A stretch of DNA of 40,280 bases from an uncultured Collinsella sp. GTDB lineage: Bacteria; Actinomycetota; Coriobacteriia; Coriobacteriales; Coriobacteriaceae. Location of the stretch: contig CABUQW010000020.1 of assembly GCA_902493895.1 (NCBI GenBank), positions 1-40,280 of the forward strand. Reading direction: 5' to 3'. The number at the start of each line of letters is the position of its first letter. Within the stretch, counting starts at the first letter, position 1. Positions 1 through 7,920 of this stretch are shown here, piece after piece. Below the pieces are notes generated by a model. It ran no database searches. It was given only the letters and a program-made list of their open reading frames with translations, and was not told where the DNA came from. A program made the position numbers and the translations under genes.

Positions 1-221
1 AAGCACCCGAGCCGACACTGGCCGACGACCCCGCCTACGCCGCCGCTCTGACCGGAGCGTCGCAGCTGCTGGCCGATGAGGCCCGTGCCGCCGGAACGTA
101 CACCGGCAAAGAGCCGTTCAACTTTACCGTCGCCGCGCTATTCCCCACCGCGCAGGTCGCAGGCGCCGCACCGCAGGTTCCGACGGGCCTGCTCACCCAC
201 CAAATTGCACGGTGGTTCTAG
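1..221 (+). CDS. C-terminal end of an unrecognised protein (5' truncated)
   Basis: An open frame enters from the left edge (first complete codon at base 3) and stops with TAG at 219-221, giving 72 residues. The visible part is alanine-rich and ends in an aromatic-basic tail, IARWF. I do not recognise the family, and no catalytic motif or membrane segment can be seen. High GC and regular third-position G/C support real coding. A strong hairpin lies about 45 bases downstream, consistent with the end of a transcription unit that converges on the histidine-phosphatase pair. The rest of the gene lies outside the window. Confidence 0.6.
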   Translation, partial: APEPTLADDPAYAAALTGASQLLADEARAAGTYTGKEPFNFTVAALFPTAQVAGAAPQVPTGLLTHQIARWF

Positions 222-265
222 CCAGGCTTAAACGCCCAGCACAAAGACTCGGCAGCTCAACAAAC

Positions 266-304
266 AAGGGGCGGGGATACATGCGTATGCATTCCCGCCC
301 CTTT
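266..304. terminator. Bidirectional terminator between convergent genes
   Basis: A GC-rich stem of about 13 pairs (left arm 266-278, right arm 291-303, one G-T pair) encloses a short loop. T-rich bases flank the right arm and A-rich bases the left. It lies between the end of the left-edge gene and the end of the minus-strand phosphatase operon, so it could serve both strands. Confidence 0.75.
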
Positions 305-348
305 CGCATCAAACAATTACGCCGGCGACCCGCACCGCCACGCCCGCG

Positions 349-984
349 CTACCCCCGCTGCGGGCCCGCTGCCGCCACGAGCGGCTCAAGTCCCAGCTCG
401 CGCGCGTAGTGTTCCTGCGTAAAGATCTCAACCAGTTCAAACGTATCCGTCGCATCATCAAGCGCAAAGTGCAGCACCGAGCAGTTGCCCGGCACACGGT
501 CGCGCTCGTCTGCCGCCGCGCCCTTCACGTGATCCATAAACTCCTTGATAGCCGAGCCATGGCTCACCGCGAGCACGCACGTATGGTCCGGACGCTGCAT
601 AAGATCGGTCAACGTCGCCACCATGCGCTCACGCACCTGCATCTGGCCCTCACCGCCAAACTGACGATAGAAATCGCGCCACGGGCGTTCGGGCATGAGC
701 ATCACGCGCTCGGCCTCAAAGTCGCCAAAGAACCACTCACGCAGGCCGTCCAGACGCTCGTACGCCAAGCCCGGCCACAAGTTGGCGATAGTCTGCTCGG
801 TGCGATGAAGCGTGGAGGTGTAGGCATGGTCGGGCTCAATGCCGCGCGCACGCAAGAACATGCCGGCACGCGCCGCCTGGTCGCATCCCAGCTGCGTAAG
901 CGGCGAGTCACTCCAGCCCTGAATAATGCGCTTGAGGTTAAATATCGTCTGTCCATGGCGAACCAGATACAGGTCTTTATTCAT
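349..984 (-). CDS. Histidine phosphatase family protein (phosphoglycerate-mutase-like)
   Basis: This 211-residue protein belongs to the histidine phosphatase superfamily (branch 1). Members use a phospho-histidine intermediate to hydrolyse or transfer phosphate on small molecules. The RHG motif holds the nucleophile H10 in LVRHGQT. The second catalytic His is H142 in AVSHGSA, and the likely acid/base Glu is E83 in LREW. The length fits a small cofactor-dependent-mutase-like phosphatase rather than a full glycolytic GpmA, so the substrate is unknown. The ATG is preceded by AAGGA at good spacing. It lies 18 bases downstream of a paralogue (1003-1545) on the same strand and was probably co-transcribed with it; the two look like a tandem duplication. 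Confidence 0.88.
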   Translation of the reverse strand: MNKDLYLVRHGQTIFNLKRIIQGWSDSPLTQLGCDQAARAGMFLRARGIEPDHAYTSTLHRTEQTIANLWPGLAYERLDGLREWFFGDFEAERVMLMPERPWRDFYRQFGGEGQMQVRERMVATLTDLMQRPDHTCVLAVSHGSAIKEFMDHVKGAAADERDRVPGNCSVLHFALDDATDTFELVEIFTQEHYARELGLEPLVAAAGPQRG

Positions 985-1002
985 AGGGGGTCCTTTCGTT
1001 TG

Positions 1003-1545
1003 TTACCAACCCAAGAGCGAAAACGCCCCGTCGCAATAGCCAAAATGAAGCACGGCACCGTTGTCGGGCTGCTCTCCCCCGCCAGTCACGCATCTAAGAA
1101 ACTCCTGGCAGGCTGAGCCGTGGGAGACGGCCAGCACGCAGTTGTGCTGCGGTCGGGCCATGATGCGGGAAAGCGCCGCGACCATACGTGCGCGAAGCTC
1201 ACTTTCCGACTCGCCACCAAAGGCAACCGGATAATCACCCCAAGGTTGCGCCGGCATCTCGCGGTTTGACGTGCCCTCCAACGAACCCAAATGCCACTCG
1301 CGCAGGTCATCGACCAGCTCTATGGAGCAGCCCTCGCCAACGATCAGCTCGGCCGTACACCGCGCCCGCCCCAACGGAGACGAATACACATGGTCAAAGG
1401 TCACGCCGCGGTCCTCGAACGCCGCACGCGTCGCCAGCGCCTGCTCGCGCCCACGCGCCGTCAACGGCGAATCGTGCCAGCCCTGCAAAATGTTCTTCAC
1501 ATTGAGCTCAGTCTGCCCATGCCGCACCAAATACAGATCGGCCAC
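1003..1545 (-). CDS. Histidine phosphatase family protein, paralogue of the downstream gene
   Basis: This cytosolic phosphatase-like protein has 180 residues from the chosen GTG start. H9 lies in LVRHGQT, H142 in AVSHGSA, and the LREW acid/base motif is near residue 83. These positions match the neighbouring paralogue. The frame stays open upstream to an ATG at 1599, but that extension reads through a perfect inverted repeat at 1561-1595. The GTG at 1543-1545 is preceded by a strong GGGGAGG ribosome-binding site and begins right before the conserved first strand, so I chose it. The N-terminal extension would also add a C-x2-C stretch not expected in this family. Substrate unknown. Confidence 0.87.
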   Translation of the reverse strand: MADLYLVRHGQTELNVKNILQGWHDSPLTARGREQALATRAAFEDRGVTFDHVYSSPLGRARCTAELIVGEGCSIELVDDLREWHLGSLEGTSNREMPAQPWGDYPVAFGGESESELRARMVAALSRIMARPQHNCVLAVSHGSACQEFLRCVTGGGEQPDNGAVLHFGYCDGAFSLLGW

Positions 1546-1560
1546 ACGCCCTCCCCTCGC

Positions 1561-1595
1561 ACCACCACAAAGGGGACAGGCACCTTTGTGGTGGT
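1561..1595. repeat. Short palindromic element (family C)
   Basis: Perfect 13-bp inverted repeat (1561-1573 against 1583-1595) with a 9-base spacer containing GGACAGG. It sits just upstream of the GTG start of the histidine phosphatase. The GGGACAGG core is shared with the family B elements at 14176 and 21434, so these look like related REP-type units. No transposase gene is in the window. Confidence 0.75.
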
Positions 1596-1627
1596 TCACC
1601 GCCGGATCACACCGCGGCGACGCTCAG

Positions 1628-2299
1628 CTACACCAGTACGTCGGCAAGCGGGCGCTTGGGTACGTGGTGCACCTGTGCCTCGTCGCGCCAGTAATTAATT
1701 GAGCCGTCGGGGTTGGAATCGATCGCATCGATCACCTGTGTCTCGGCTGGAACGCCAAACGCCATGATCAGCTTGAGCTCATACTTGTCGTTATCGAGCC
1801 CCATGGCAGCAATCGCGTGGGGCGTAAAGGCCTTGAACATGCATGCCGCCACCTCGGGCGTGGCGCTGCGAGCGGCGAGCATCATCGTCTGGGCGGCAAT
1901 GCCGGTGTCGACCTCGGTGATGGGCGCGGCGGGCTTACCCGGAACAGCGCGCTCGGCAAGAATCGCGATGTAGCCGGTCGGGCGCTCGCCCTCATCGGGA
2001 CCCGGCCAGTCCTTGAGCGCACCGGCCCAGGCGAGCTCATCAAATACGCGCGCGCAGTCCTCTGCACCGCTCACCACATGAAAGCGCAGGCGCTGAGCGT
2101 TGGCGCCGCAAGGGGCCAGGTGTGCCAGCTCCGCCAGCTCGAGCAAAAACTCGCGCGGTACGCGCATGGACTCGTCAAATCGGCGGCACGTGCGGGCGCG
2201 GCGGACCAGCGCGTCAAACGTGTCCAGGCCGAGCTTTTCGCAACCTTGCTTTGCCATCGACTCGGCGCTTACCGGCGCCGCGGGAACTGCTTCGTTCAT
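1628..2299 (-). CDS. Nitroreductase family protein
   Basis: This 223-residue protein resembles FMN-dependent nitroreductase-fold oxidoreductases. These use NAD(P)H to reduce nitro compounds, quinones or flavins in the cytosol. Visible features are an N-terminal RRxxRRF-like segment (ARTCRRFDESMRV), a substrate-side HLAPCGANAQ segment and the later GIAAQTMMLAA helix typical of the family's FMN and dimer region. The open frame extends back to 2467, but ATG 2297-2299 is preceded by a G-rich ribosome-binding-like run, and the extra N-terminus looks like translated leader. Some members of this fold act on other substrates, so the exact reaction is open. It is transcribed towards the phosphatase pair and may share their operon (about 80-base gap). 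Confidence 0.8.
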   Translation of the reverse strand: MNEAVPAAPVSAESMAKQGCEKLGLDTFDALVRRARTCRRFDESMRVPREFLLELAELAHLAPCGANAQRLRFHVVSGAEDCARVFDELAWAGALKDWPGPDEGERPTGYIAILAERAVPGKPAAPITEVDTGIAAQTMMLAARSATPEVAACMFKAFTPHAIAAMGLDNDKYELKLIMAFGVPAETQVIDAIDSNPDGSINYWRDEAQVHHVPKRPLADVLV

Positions 2300-2534
2300 A
2301 GGGACCCCCAATTTCGGGCAATTGTTCTTAGGAGAATCTAACCCAAAACGCAGGCAATAACGAACAGGGCTGCAATGTTCTACACCTGTTGAATAGAAAA
2401 TCGCGACGTGGGGAACAACGGAAACAATTCGGGGCCTTTGGGTTACGTTTCGCCCTCCCCGACCCATACGCCAGCGCCTTTAGGCGATACTGGTTGTAAC
2501 GATCAAGGCTTACGCCGCACGGAAAGGAGACATT

Positions 2535-3137
2535 ATGGGCATCTTTAAGAACGATGACCAAAAAACGAGCCAGTTTGGATTTGATGAGAAAAGCATGGCG
2601 GGCAAAGCCGTCAAGGCCGTACGCTGGATCTACGCCATCACGGGCGTCTTAGCGCTCATTGCTGGTATCGCGCTGCTTTTTGCACCCGCCAAGTCCCTCG
2701 TCTTTTTGACGACCGTCCTGGGCTTCTACTTTGTGATTACGGCAGCCATCAGGCTGTTCACTGCCATTTTTGAGCCGCTGCTGCCCACCGGCTGGCGCGT
2801 GACGAGCATCATCTCCAACCTACTCATTATCTTGGGCGGCGTCATAATCCTGCGCAACCAGGCCTTCTCGACCGCGACGCTCACCACGATGGTGGTTATC
2901 GTGGCCGGCTTTGGCTGGATTGTCGAAGGTGTCATGTCCATTCTGGAGTCCGAGCTTTCGTCCAACCGCGCCCTCGCCATCCTGAGCGGCGCACTCTCCA
3001 TCATCGCCGGCATGTTCGTGTTTATCTATCCGCTGTGGTCGGCCAAGATGCTCGTCATCTTTAGCGGCGCCGCGCTGCTGGTGTTTGGCGTAACGCTGAT
3101 TGTTCGTGCTATTCAATTTGGCAAACTGGTGCACTAG
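2535..3137 (+). CDS. HdeD/DUF308 family multi-pass membrane protein
   Basis: This 200-residue protein begins with a short polar cytoplasmic segment of about 28 residues. About six hydrophobic helices follow, arranged as repeated pairs of glycine-rich segments (for example ALIAGIALLF and LSIIAGMFVFIYP). That is the DUF308 repeat pattern of HdeD-like proteins. HdeD of E. coli is linked to acid resistance; most relatives have no known function. The ATG is preceded by a strong GGAAAGGAG site. The stop codon directly abuts the start of the next gene, so the two are co-transcribed and probably translationally coupled. Confidence 0.85.
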   Translation: MGIFKNDDQKTSQFGFDEKSMAGKAVKAVRWIYAITGVLALIAGIALLFAPAKSLVFLTTVLGFYFVITAAIRLFTAIFEPLLPTGWRVTSIISNLLIILGGVIILRNQAFSTATLTTMVVIVAGFGWIVEGVMSILESELSSNRALAILSGALSIIAGMFVFIYPLWSAKMLVIFSGAALLVFGVTLIVRAIQFGKLVH

Positions 3138-3620
3138 ATGCCACGAACGCTCTTTATTGATGCAGACGCCTGCCCGGTCACGCGCGAGTCGATTGACTGC
3201 GCGCGGCGGGCGGGCGTCGCCGTTGTTATCGCCGGCAACAGCACGCAAAACCTGGAACGGCACATTCGCCGCGACGACCCGCGCGATGCCGAGCACGCGC
3301 GACGCGGATTTTGGGTCACGACGCTCGATGTGAGCGTGGGCGCCGACAGCGCCGACTTTGCCATTGTCGAACGCCTGCAGGCGGGCGACGTGGTCGTGAC
3401 GCAGGACATTGGCTTGGCGAGCATGGTGCTCGGGCGCGATGCCGCCGCCATCGGTGTGCGCGGGCGCGTGTACGACAAGGCGACTATCGACATGCAGCTG
3501 TTTATTCGCCACGAGGAAAAGAAGGTACGCCGTGCCGGCGGACGCACTCGCGGTCCGGCAGCATTTACCAGCGAAGACCGCGCTCGCTTTAAACGCAACC
3601 TCACCGAGTTGCTGCACTAA
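3138..3620 (+). CDS. YaiI/YqxD family protein (UPF0178, DUF188)
   Basis: This 160-residue cytosolic protein begins with FIDADACPV, the conserved acidic strand of the DUF188/UPF0178 family, whose fold is related to PIN/NYN nucleases. Later conserved elements are VVTQDIGLAS and the C-terminal RRAGGRTRGPAAFT basic segment followed by F-x-R-x-L. Acidic residues in the first and central motifs could bind a metal, but no activity is established for the family. The length is typical. It starts immediately after the stop of the HdeD-like gene with no gap, and a strong terminator follows its stop within three bases. Confidence 0.87.
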   Translation: MPRTLFIDADACPVTRESIDCARRAGVAVVIAGNSTQNLERHIRRDDPRDAEHARRGFWVTTLDVSVGADSADFAIVERLQAGDVVVTQDIGLASMVLGRDAAAIGVRGRVYDKATIDMQLFIRHEEKKVRRAGGRTRGPAAFTSEDRARFKRNLTELLH

Positions 3621-3622
3621 CC

Positions 3623-3664
3623 AAGGTAGATTTTTAGGACATGCCTAAAAATCTACCTTTTTGT
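3623..3664 (+). terminator. Perfect-stem terminator (family D repeat, copy 1)
   Basis: A perfect 16-bp stem (3623-3638 with 3644-3659) with a five-base loop is followed by a T run. It is placed to end the DUF308-YaiI operon. The same motif recurs in degenerate form 70 bases downstream. Confidence 0.85.
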
Positions 3665-3693
3665 TTTGGCAGCGGGAAATGCCCTGGTCACAG

Positions 3694-3728
3694 GGGTAGA
3701 TCGTAAGACGTGTCCCAATAATCTACTT
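3694..3728. repeat. Degenerate second copy of the family D hairpin
   Basis: The sequence begins GGTAGAT and ends ATCTACT like the perfect hairpin at 3623-3659, and it aligns with it base for base through the centre. The inner stem has decayed and only the outer 6-7 pairs remain. It abuts the stop of the minus-strand exporter gene and may serve as a weak terminator for that strand. Confidence 0.55.
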
Positions 3729-4818
3729 AAAGGCCAACGGCGGAGAGGATGAGGCCCCAGCCAGCGCCGATGACGTACATCATGATCAGGAACACGGCAT
3801 TTTCGCGGGCGCTGCGGTTGGTGCGGAACAGCACCAGATAACCCACGCCGGCGGAAATGAGCGTGCCGGCGAGCATCGGCGCCAGTTGCAGCGCGCCTTC
3901 CAGATATAGTTGCGTAATGACCACGCTCGCCGAGCAATTGGGAATCAGCCCGACAAGCGCCGAACCCAAGACGGCGAGCGTCTCGTTGCCACACAGGAAC
4001 TGCTCGATCGCGGACTCGCCGAAGGTCTCGAGCACGGCGACCAGGACCAGCGTCACCAGGAAAATAAAAACCGAAACCTGCACAGTGTGCGAGATCGCGC
4101 TGCGGATAATCGACAGAACGGGCGCGCCCTCGTGGGAGTGGTCGTGGCTGTGGCCGTGGTGGTGCTCATGCTCGCCCGTGTGACCGTGATCATGGCTGTG
4201 TCCGTGGTCGTGCTCGTGTTCATCTTCATCATCACAACCGCAATGGTCGCGCTCGCACAGCTCGTGGATGTGGTCGGCGCTCACGCCTGCCTCGGCCACC
4301 TCGTCGATGATGTCACCACCGCTGTGGTCGTCGTGCGCGCAGTTCACGTGGGCCGGGTTGGCCGCGGTTCCCAGCACGGTACGGCGAATCGCCGCGTGCG
4401 CGCGGGCGTTACGGCGCAGGCCGCGAATGGCAGCGTCCACGATAAAACCCGTGACCAGTGCGATCAGCGCTTTCGAAGCCAAAAGCATCGCCATAGTCTG
4501 CACGGGAACCTGCTCGGCAAGTAGCAGCGGCAGCATCTCGTCGGAGGTCGAAAGGAACACCGCCACCAACGTGCCCAAGGTCACGACACGGCCGGCGTAC
4601 AGCGTTGCTGCCATGGCCGAAAATCCGCACTGCGGCACAATGCCCAGCAGCGAGCCAACCACGGGACCCGCAGCGCCGGCGCGCTTGATAGCGCCGTTGA
4701 CGCGGTCGCCCGCAACGTGCTCAAGTGTCTCGAGAGCAAGATACGTCACCAACAAAAACGGCACCAGCGACAGCGTGTCCTTGCCGGCGTCGAGCAGAAT
4801 ATCAATCAGTAAATCCAT
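3727..4818 (-). CDS. Putative manganese/metal efflux permease with His-rich loop
   Basis: This 363-residue inner-membrane protein has two halves of hydrophobic helices. Each half carries a related motif, GIVPQCGFSA in the first and GLIPNCSASV in the second. A cytoplasmic-type central loop (about residues 155-232) is packed with His, Asp, Glu and Cys (repeats of HDHGHSHDH type). Paired P-x-C motifs and a His-rich loop match the family annotated as putative manganese transporter or arsenic-efflux-like permease. Metal export is inferred, and the ion is uncertain. The gene is divergent from an exonuclease gene. The intergenic region holds a 22-bp dyad and CCTAG inverted repeats that may be metal-regulator sites. 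Confidence 0.75.
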   Translation of the reverse strand: MDLLIDILLDAGKDTLSLVPFLLVTYLALETLEHVAGDRVNGAIKRAGAAGPVVGSLLGIVPQCGFSAMAATLYAGRVVTLGTLVAVFLSTSDEMLPLLLAEQVPVQTMAMLLASKALIALVTGFIVDAAIRGLRRNARAHAAIRRTVLGTAANPAHVNCAHDDHSGGDIIDEVAEAGVSADHIHELCERDHCGCDDEDEHEHDHGHSHDHGHTGEHEHHHGHSHDHSHEGAPVLSIIRSAISHTVQVSVFIFLVTLVLVAVLETFGESAIEQFLCGNETLAVLGSALVGLIPNCSASVVITQLYLEGALQLAPMLAGTLISAGVGYLVLFRTNRSARENAVFLIMMYVIGAGWGLILSAVGL

Positions 4819-4863
4819 GACGGATGGAACCTTTCGTGTCTTTCGGCAGCATTGTAAAAGTCC

Positions 4864-4896
4864 TAGCGGTCAACTAGGGTATTGTAGTTGTCCTAG
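4864..4896. promoter_or_regulatory. CCTAG inverted repeats upstream of the metal exporter
   Basis: Three CCTAG/CTAGG half sites lie within 35 bases, two of them inverted about a 7-base spacer. A minus-strand TACAAT (-10-like) falls at 4881-4886. The position suits a regulated promoter of the exporter gene starting at 4818. No matching regulator is assigned. Confidence 0.4.
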
Positions 4897-4907
4897 GCGC
4901 GATGCCA

Positions 4908-4929
4908 ATAGTTGCCCATGGTAAACTAT
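4908..4929. promoter_or_regulatory. Candidate operator for a DtxR/MntR-type regulator
   Basis: A 22-bp near-perfect dyad (18 of 22 positions symmetric) centred on CCATGG has ATAGTT and AACTAT ends. Its left half, AGTTGCCCATG, recurs exactly at 11358-11368 upstream of the DtxR-family gene. It sits between the divergent exporter and exonuclease genes. Confidence 0.5.
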
Positions 4930-4990
4930 CATCTCGCCACATCTTAATGACCCTGAGCCGCACGACGCGGCCCATCCAAGGAGCAGTTAT

Positions 4991-5959
4991 ATGAACGTTT
5001 CACAAGCACTCGAATACGAGCGCCAGCCGTTTATTCCCATGTTTATCTATGGCGATCACGGCGCCATGGAGTCCGAGCGCCAGAAGGGCGAGGAGGCCCT
5101 CAAGGTGCTCGAGACCGAGTATTTTACTGCCGAGGGCGACCCCGGCTTCGACTTTGCCACCGTGCGCGACCTGGCCGACCGCAACCGCGACCTGTGCGAC
5201 CAGATTGGCGAGGCGCGCCTGCGCAACGTGACGCCCGCGACGCTTTCGCGCGGTCTGTCCGATGCCGACACCTGCGCCGCCATCGGCAAGATGCAAAAGC
5301 GCACCGCCGCGTCCGTTATGCGCGAAATCCGCGGCGACCGCGACGCGCTCGGCGTGGCCTACGCCCGCAAGCCCATCCAGGGCACCGTGCTCGGTATCGA
5401 CATCGAGACCACCGGCCGTGCACCCGAGCGCGGCTACATCATCAACGTGGGCTGGGAGATCATGGAGCTCACCAGCGACGCCGTCCCGCACGACGCCGAG
5501 GCACACTACTGCGGTCTGCCCGACATCTACCGCGGCGAAGATGTGCCGTTGTCGAATATCCACCACATCACCTGGGACGACATCGACGGCAAAACGCCCT
5601 TCCGCGAGAACAAGGAACTGCAGAAGCAGCTGCTCAAGCTCATGAAGAAGTACCCGTACATGGCACACAACGCCGCGTTTGAGGACAGCTGGTTCAAGAT
5701 CCACCTGGACGGCTACGCCGAGGCACGCCGCGCCGGTAAGATCATCGTCATCGATTCACGCCAGATCTGCCGCAGCCTGGACGCCGACGTGCGCTCGCTC
5801 CCCCGCGAGTCCGCGCCCGCCGCGCTCGAGAACTGGGCGCGCCGCCGTGGCACCCTCGCCGCCGACGCCAGCGAGCAGCATCTGGGCCTGGACGACACCG
5901 ACCTCATGCTTCGCACCGTCCAAGCCGAGTTCAACCTCAAGAACCTGTTTGCCAAGTAG
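4991..5959 (+). CDS. DEDDh-type 3'-5' exonuclease domain protein
   Basis: This 322-residue protein has a DnaQ-like exonuclease fold in its C-terminal two thirds. Exo I is GIDIETTG with D137 and E139. Exo II is HNAAFEDSWF near residue 226, where the usual Asp is Glu231 followed by Asp232. Exo III is HLGLDDTD, supplying the general-base His and the last Asp. Such enzymes remove nucleotides from DNA or RNA 3' ends using two metal ions. The first 125 residues are helical and charged and match no domain I know. The ATG follows an AAGGAG site. A role in proofreading or RNA processing cannot be told apart from sequence. Confidence 0.8.
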   Translation: MNVSQALEYERQPFIPMFIYGDHGAMESERQKGEEALKVLETEYFTAEGDPGFDFATVRDLADRNRDLCDQIGEARLRNVTPATLSRGLSDADTCAAIGKMQKRTAASVMREIRGDRDALGVAYARKPIQGTVLGIDIETTGRAPERGYIINVGWEIMELTSDAVPHDAEAHYCGLPDIYRGEDVPLSNIHHITWDDIDGKTPFRENKELQKQLLKLMKKYPYMAHNAAFEDSWFKIHLDGYAEARRAGKIIVIDSRQICRSLDADVRSLPRESAPAALENWARRRGTLAADASEQHLGLDDTDLMLRTVQAEFNLKNLFAK

Positions 5960-6310
5960 AAACGTCTACGACAAACTCCGGCGTAGATCACAAGCGGCCT
6001 CGCAGCGGGAAACCCCGCAGCGGGGCCGCCCTACGTTCCACAGATAGATCAGCCATCACAAATTCTGAACCCTCATTTTGAACGATTTCGGCCAATTCCC
6101 GACACGTAATTCGTTGTCGGATGGTGATGCATCACTATCAAATGTGCGGCAATTGAGTATTTATATGCTATAGCTAAGCTGCGAAAACTTTTATTTAGGG
6201 CATACCAACTCATAATTGCGTCAAGCTTTTGGACAGCATTTGGTTAGACCTCTAAAACGGCTTTTCCACTCAGCACCGTCAACACGGCATTAGCTGACAC
6301 GATATATATC
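5960..6310. other. Intergenic region with one hairpin, turning AT-rich
   Basis: After the exonuclease stop there is a GC-rich imperfect hairpin at 5993-6029 (GCGGCC ends, two mismatches) without a clear T run; it probably ends the exonuclease transcript. From about 6050 the sequence becomes markedly AT-rich and leads into the low-GC gene at 6311. No coding capacity or recognised RNA was seen. Confidence 0.5.
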
Positions 6311-7501
6311 ATGAGTATCGTATTGTCACACACCACTGCAAAAGCGGTCTACCAGGCCGCGCATTCGGTGTCTGCGAAAGGCATCGAGTCCTGTAGTCCT
6401 GCCGCGATTTACGGATCATGTCCCACCGGAACGCTCCTCGACGCAGCCGCAGAATGGCTCACCAAACATGATGTTTCCCTCGACGCAAATGATTCCCTCG
6501 AGGTAATGGTGTTTGATCGCAGGAACGCGCGCTACGCGATGGACTGTCAATGCCACGTTTCTTCAAAACGATTCTCGAACTCACGCTTTGTAGAGCTTAA
6601 AGATGGCATCTTCGTTGTTGGCGTTGAGCTTTGCGCACTTCAGGCCGCCACCTATCTTTCTTTTCGCGAACTAGTGGAGTACTACTTTGAACTGTGCAGC
6701 GCTTACTCCCTTGGAACCGACTCTTCCACCTCCTATACCGAGCGTTTCGCGCTCACCTCGACCGAGAGATTAAAACAGTTCTTTAATTCCATTACCAGAT
6801 GCGACGGTCTGGCTCTTGCCCGAAAGGCGATCCAATGTGTGCGCGACGGATGCCGGTCTCCTATGGAAACGGCCTTTGTCATGATGCTAACGCTGCCCAA
6901 AAGCGAAGGAGGGCTTGGTATTAAGGGAATTGAGACCGATTACGAGGTGCAGGTCACCACTGCCGCAAAGAATCTCACGAGACGCAAAAAGTTCTTTATG
7001 GATGCGTATCTAAAGAAATCTCGCACAGACATTGAATACAACGGTTTTTATCATGACGCGGAAGAAGACCGCGCCATCGATGAGGAGCGCAAGAATGCAC
7101 TTGCGTCCATGGGGTACGGAATCATCACCGTCAGCCGTTATTCCTTTATGCATGCCAGCTCTTTTGTTAGGGTCATGGAAGCAATCCAGCGGAAAGAGGG
7201 CGTACGCCCCTCGCGTCTGCCAAAAGACTTTCAAATCATGCAAGAGGACCTGAGACAGTTTGTGCTCAGAAGGTTTATAGAAGAGAAAAAGCGAATTCAG
7301 AAGGAGCTTCGCCAGGATTCCGAAGAGCGCCAACGAATCGACCTCGAAAAAGCAATGCTCGAAGGCATCACGCTGGATGACCCGACAATTAATGAAGTTC
7401 CGGCAATCGATGACATGCAGACAGTCGAATCCGACAGCCCATCATTTGCCCAAACAAGCAGCCTCGCGCCCGAGGGCAGGATCTTCGGGGCCGGAAGCTA
7501 G
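6311..7501 (+). CDS. Unrecognised protein with PD-(D/E)XK-like (DUF559/Vsr-like) nuclease domain
   Basis: This 396-residue protein is of lower GC than its neighbours. Residues 183-275 resemble the DUF559/Vsr-like fold: a helix with E186 (SPMETAF), then D231 in FFMDAYL, E242-x-N244 in DIEYNG, H248, D257 and R260, and a closing strand GYGIITVSR. The D...E-x-N layout is a PD-(D/E)XK active site with Asn in the Lys position, common in DUF559. The first 180 residues resemble the long N-terminal part of coriobacterial and actinobacterial proteins that carry AbiEi-like or DUF559 domains, but I cannot name them. The C-terminal 100 residues are charged, then disordered. The start has no clear ribosome-binding site. 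It stands alone between AT-rich flanks, which suggests horizontal transfer. Confidence 0.65.
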   Translation: MSIVLSHTTAKAVYQAAHSVSAKGIESCSPAAIYGSCPTGTLLDAAAEWLTKHDVSLDANDSLEVMVFDRRNARYAMDCQCHVSSKRFSNSRFVELKDGIFVVGVELCALQAATYLSFRELVEYYFELCSAYSLGTDSSTSYTERFALTSTERLKQFFNSITRCDGLALARKAIQCVRDGCRSPMETAFVMMLTLPKSEGGLGIKGIETDYEVQVTTAAKNLTRRKKFFMDAYLKKSRTDIEYNGFYHDAEEDRAIDEERKNALASMGYGIITVSRYSFMHASSFVRVMEAIQRKEGVRPSRLPKDFQIMQEDLRQFVLRRFIEEKKRIQKELRQDSEERQRIDLEKAMLEGITLDDPTINEVPAIDDMQTVESDSPSFAQTSSLAPEGRIFGAGS

Positions 7502-7846
7502 ACCGGCTAACAAGGTGGGCACCTTAGCGACGTGCAAAATTGCGAGTATTCAGCAGAGCCGGGTGTCTATCACCCTCGAGTGGATCCAAATGTGAAGCGA
7601 AATCACTCTTGTGTGAGAGCGTTAGGCAGCATTTGAGGAAGAACTCATCGGATTAACACCCTAAGATAACTCTTGAACTGCATTATATGGCCTGCAATAA
7701 ATTAACGGACCCCCTATCGTTGCAGAATACTCCAATTTTTGCACGGCTCAGGGGCACCCACCCCGGCATCGGCTATCAAAACCGCTCAGTCCGGAATCTC
7801 GTCCACTATTCCCCATCATTTTGTGCAACGAATTACCTGAACGTCA
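7502..7846. other. AT-rich intergenic region without a gene
   Basis: No convincing open frame or RNA was seen. A short perfect hairpin (7512-7525, six pairs, two-base loop) follows the nuclease-like gene. The remainder leads to the ArsR-family promoter. Confidence 0.45.
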
Positions 7847-7874
7847 TTGACATATGAACATACACTCATATAAT
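7847..7874 (+). promoter_or_regulatory. Promoter of the metal-resistance operon
   Basis: TTGACA at 7847-7852 and TATAAT at 7869-7874 are separated by 16 bases: a consensus sigma-70-type promoter. The first ArsR-type operator (7851-7873) covers the whole spacer, so a bound repressor would exclude RNA polymerase. Confidence 0.8.
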
Positions 7875-7907
7875 CGGAAGCAAGTTATATGAGCGCATGT
7901 TCATATG
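7851..7907. promoter_or_regulatory. Two inverted ArsR/SmtB-type operators
   Basis: A 23-base site at 7851-7873 and its reverse complement at 7885-7907 (two differences) flank an 11-base spacer. Each contains the TTATATGAG...TGTTCATA pattern typical of SmtB/CadC binding sites. They bracket the promoter and the likely transcript start of the sensor gene. Confidence 0.75.
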
Positions 7908-7920
7908 AAAGGATATTGCA

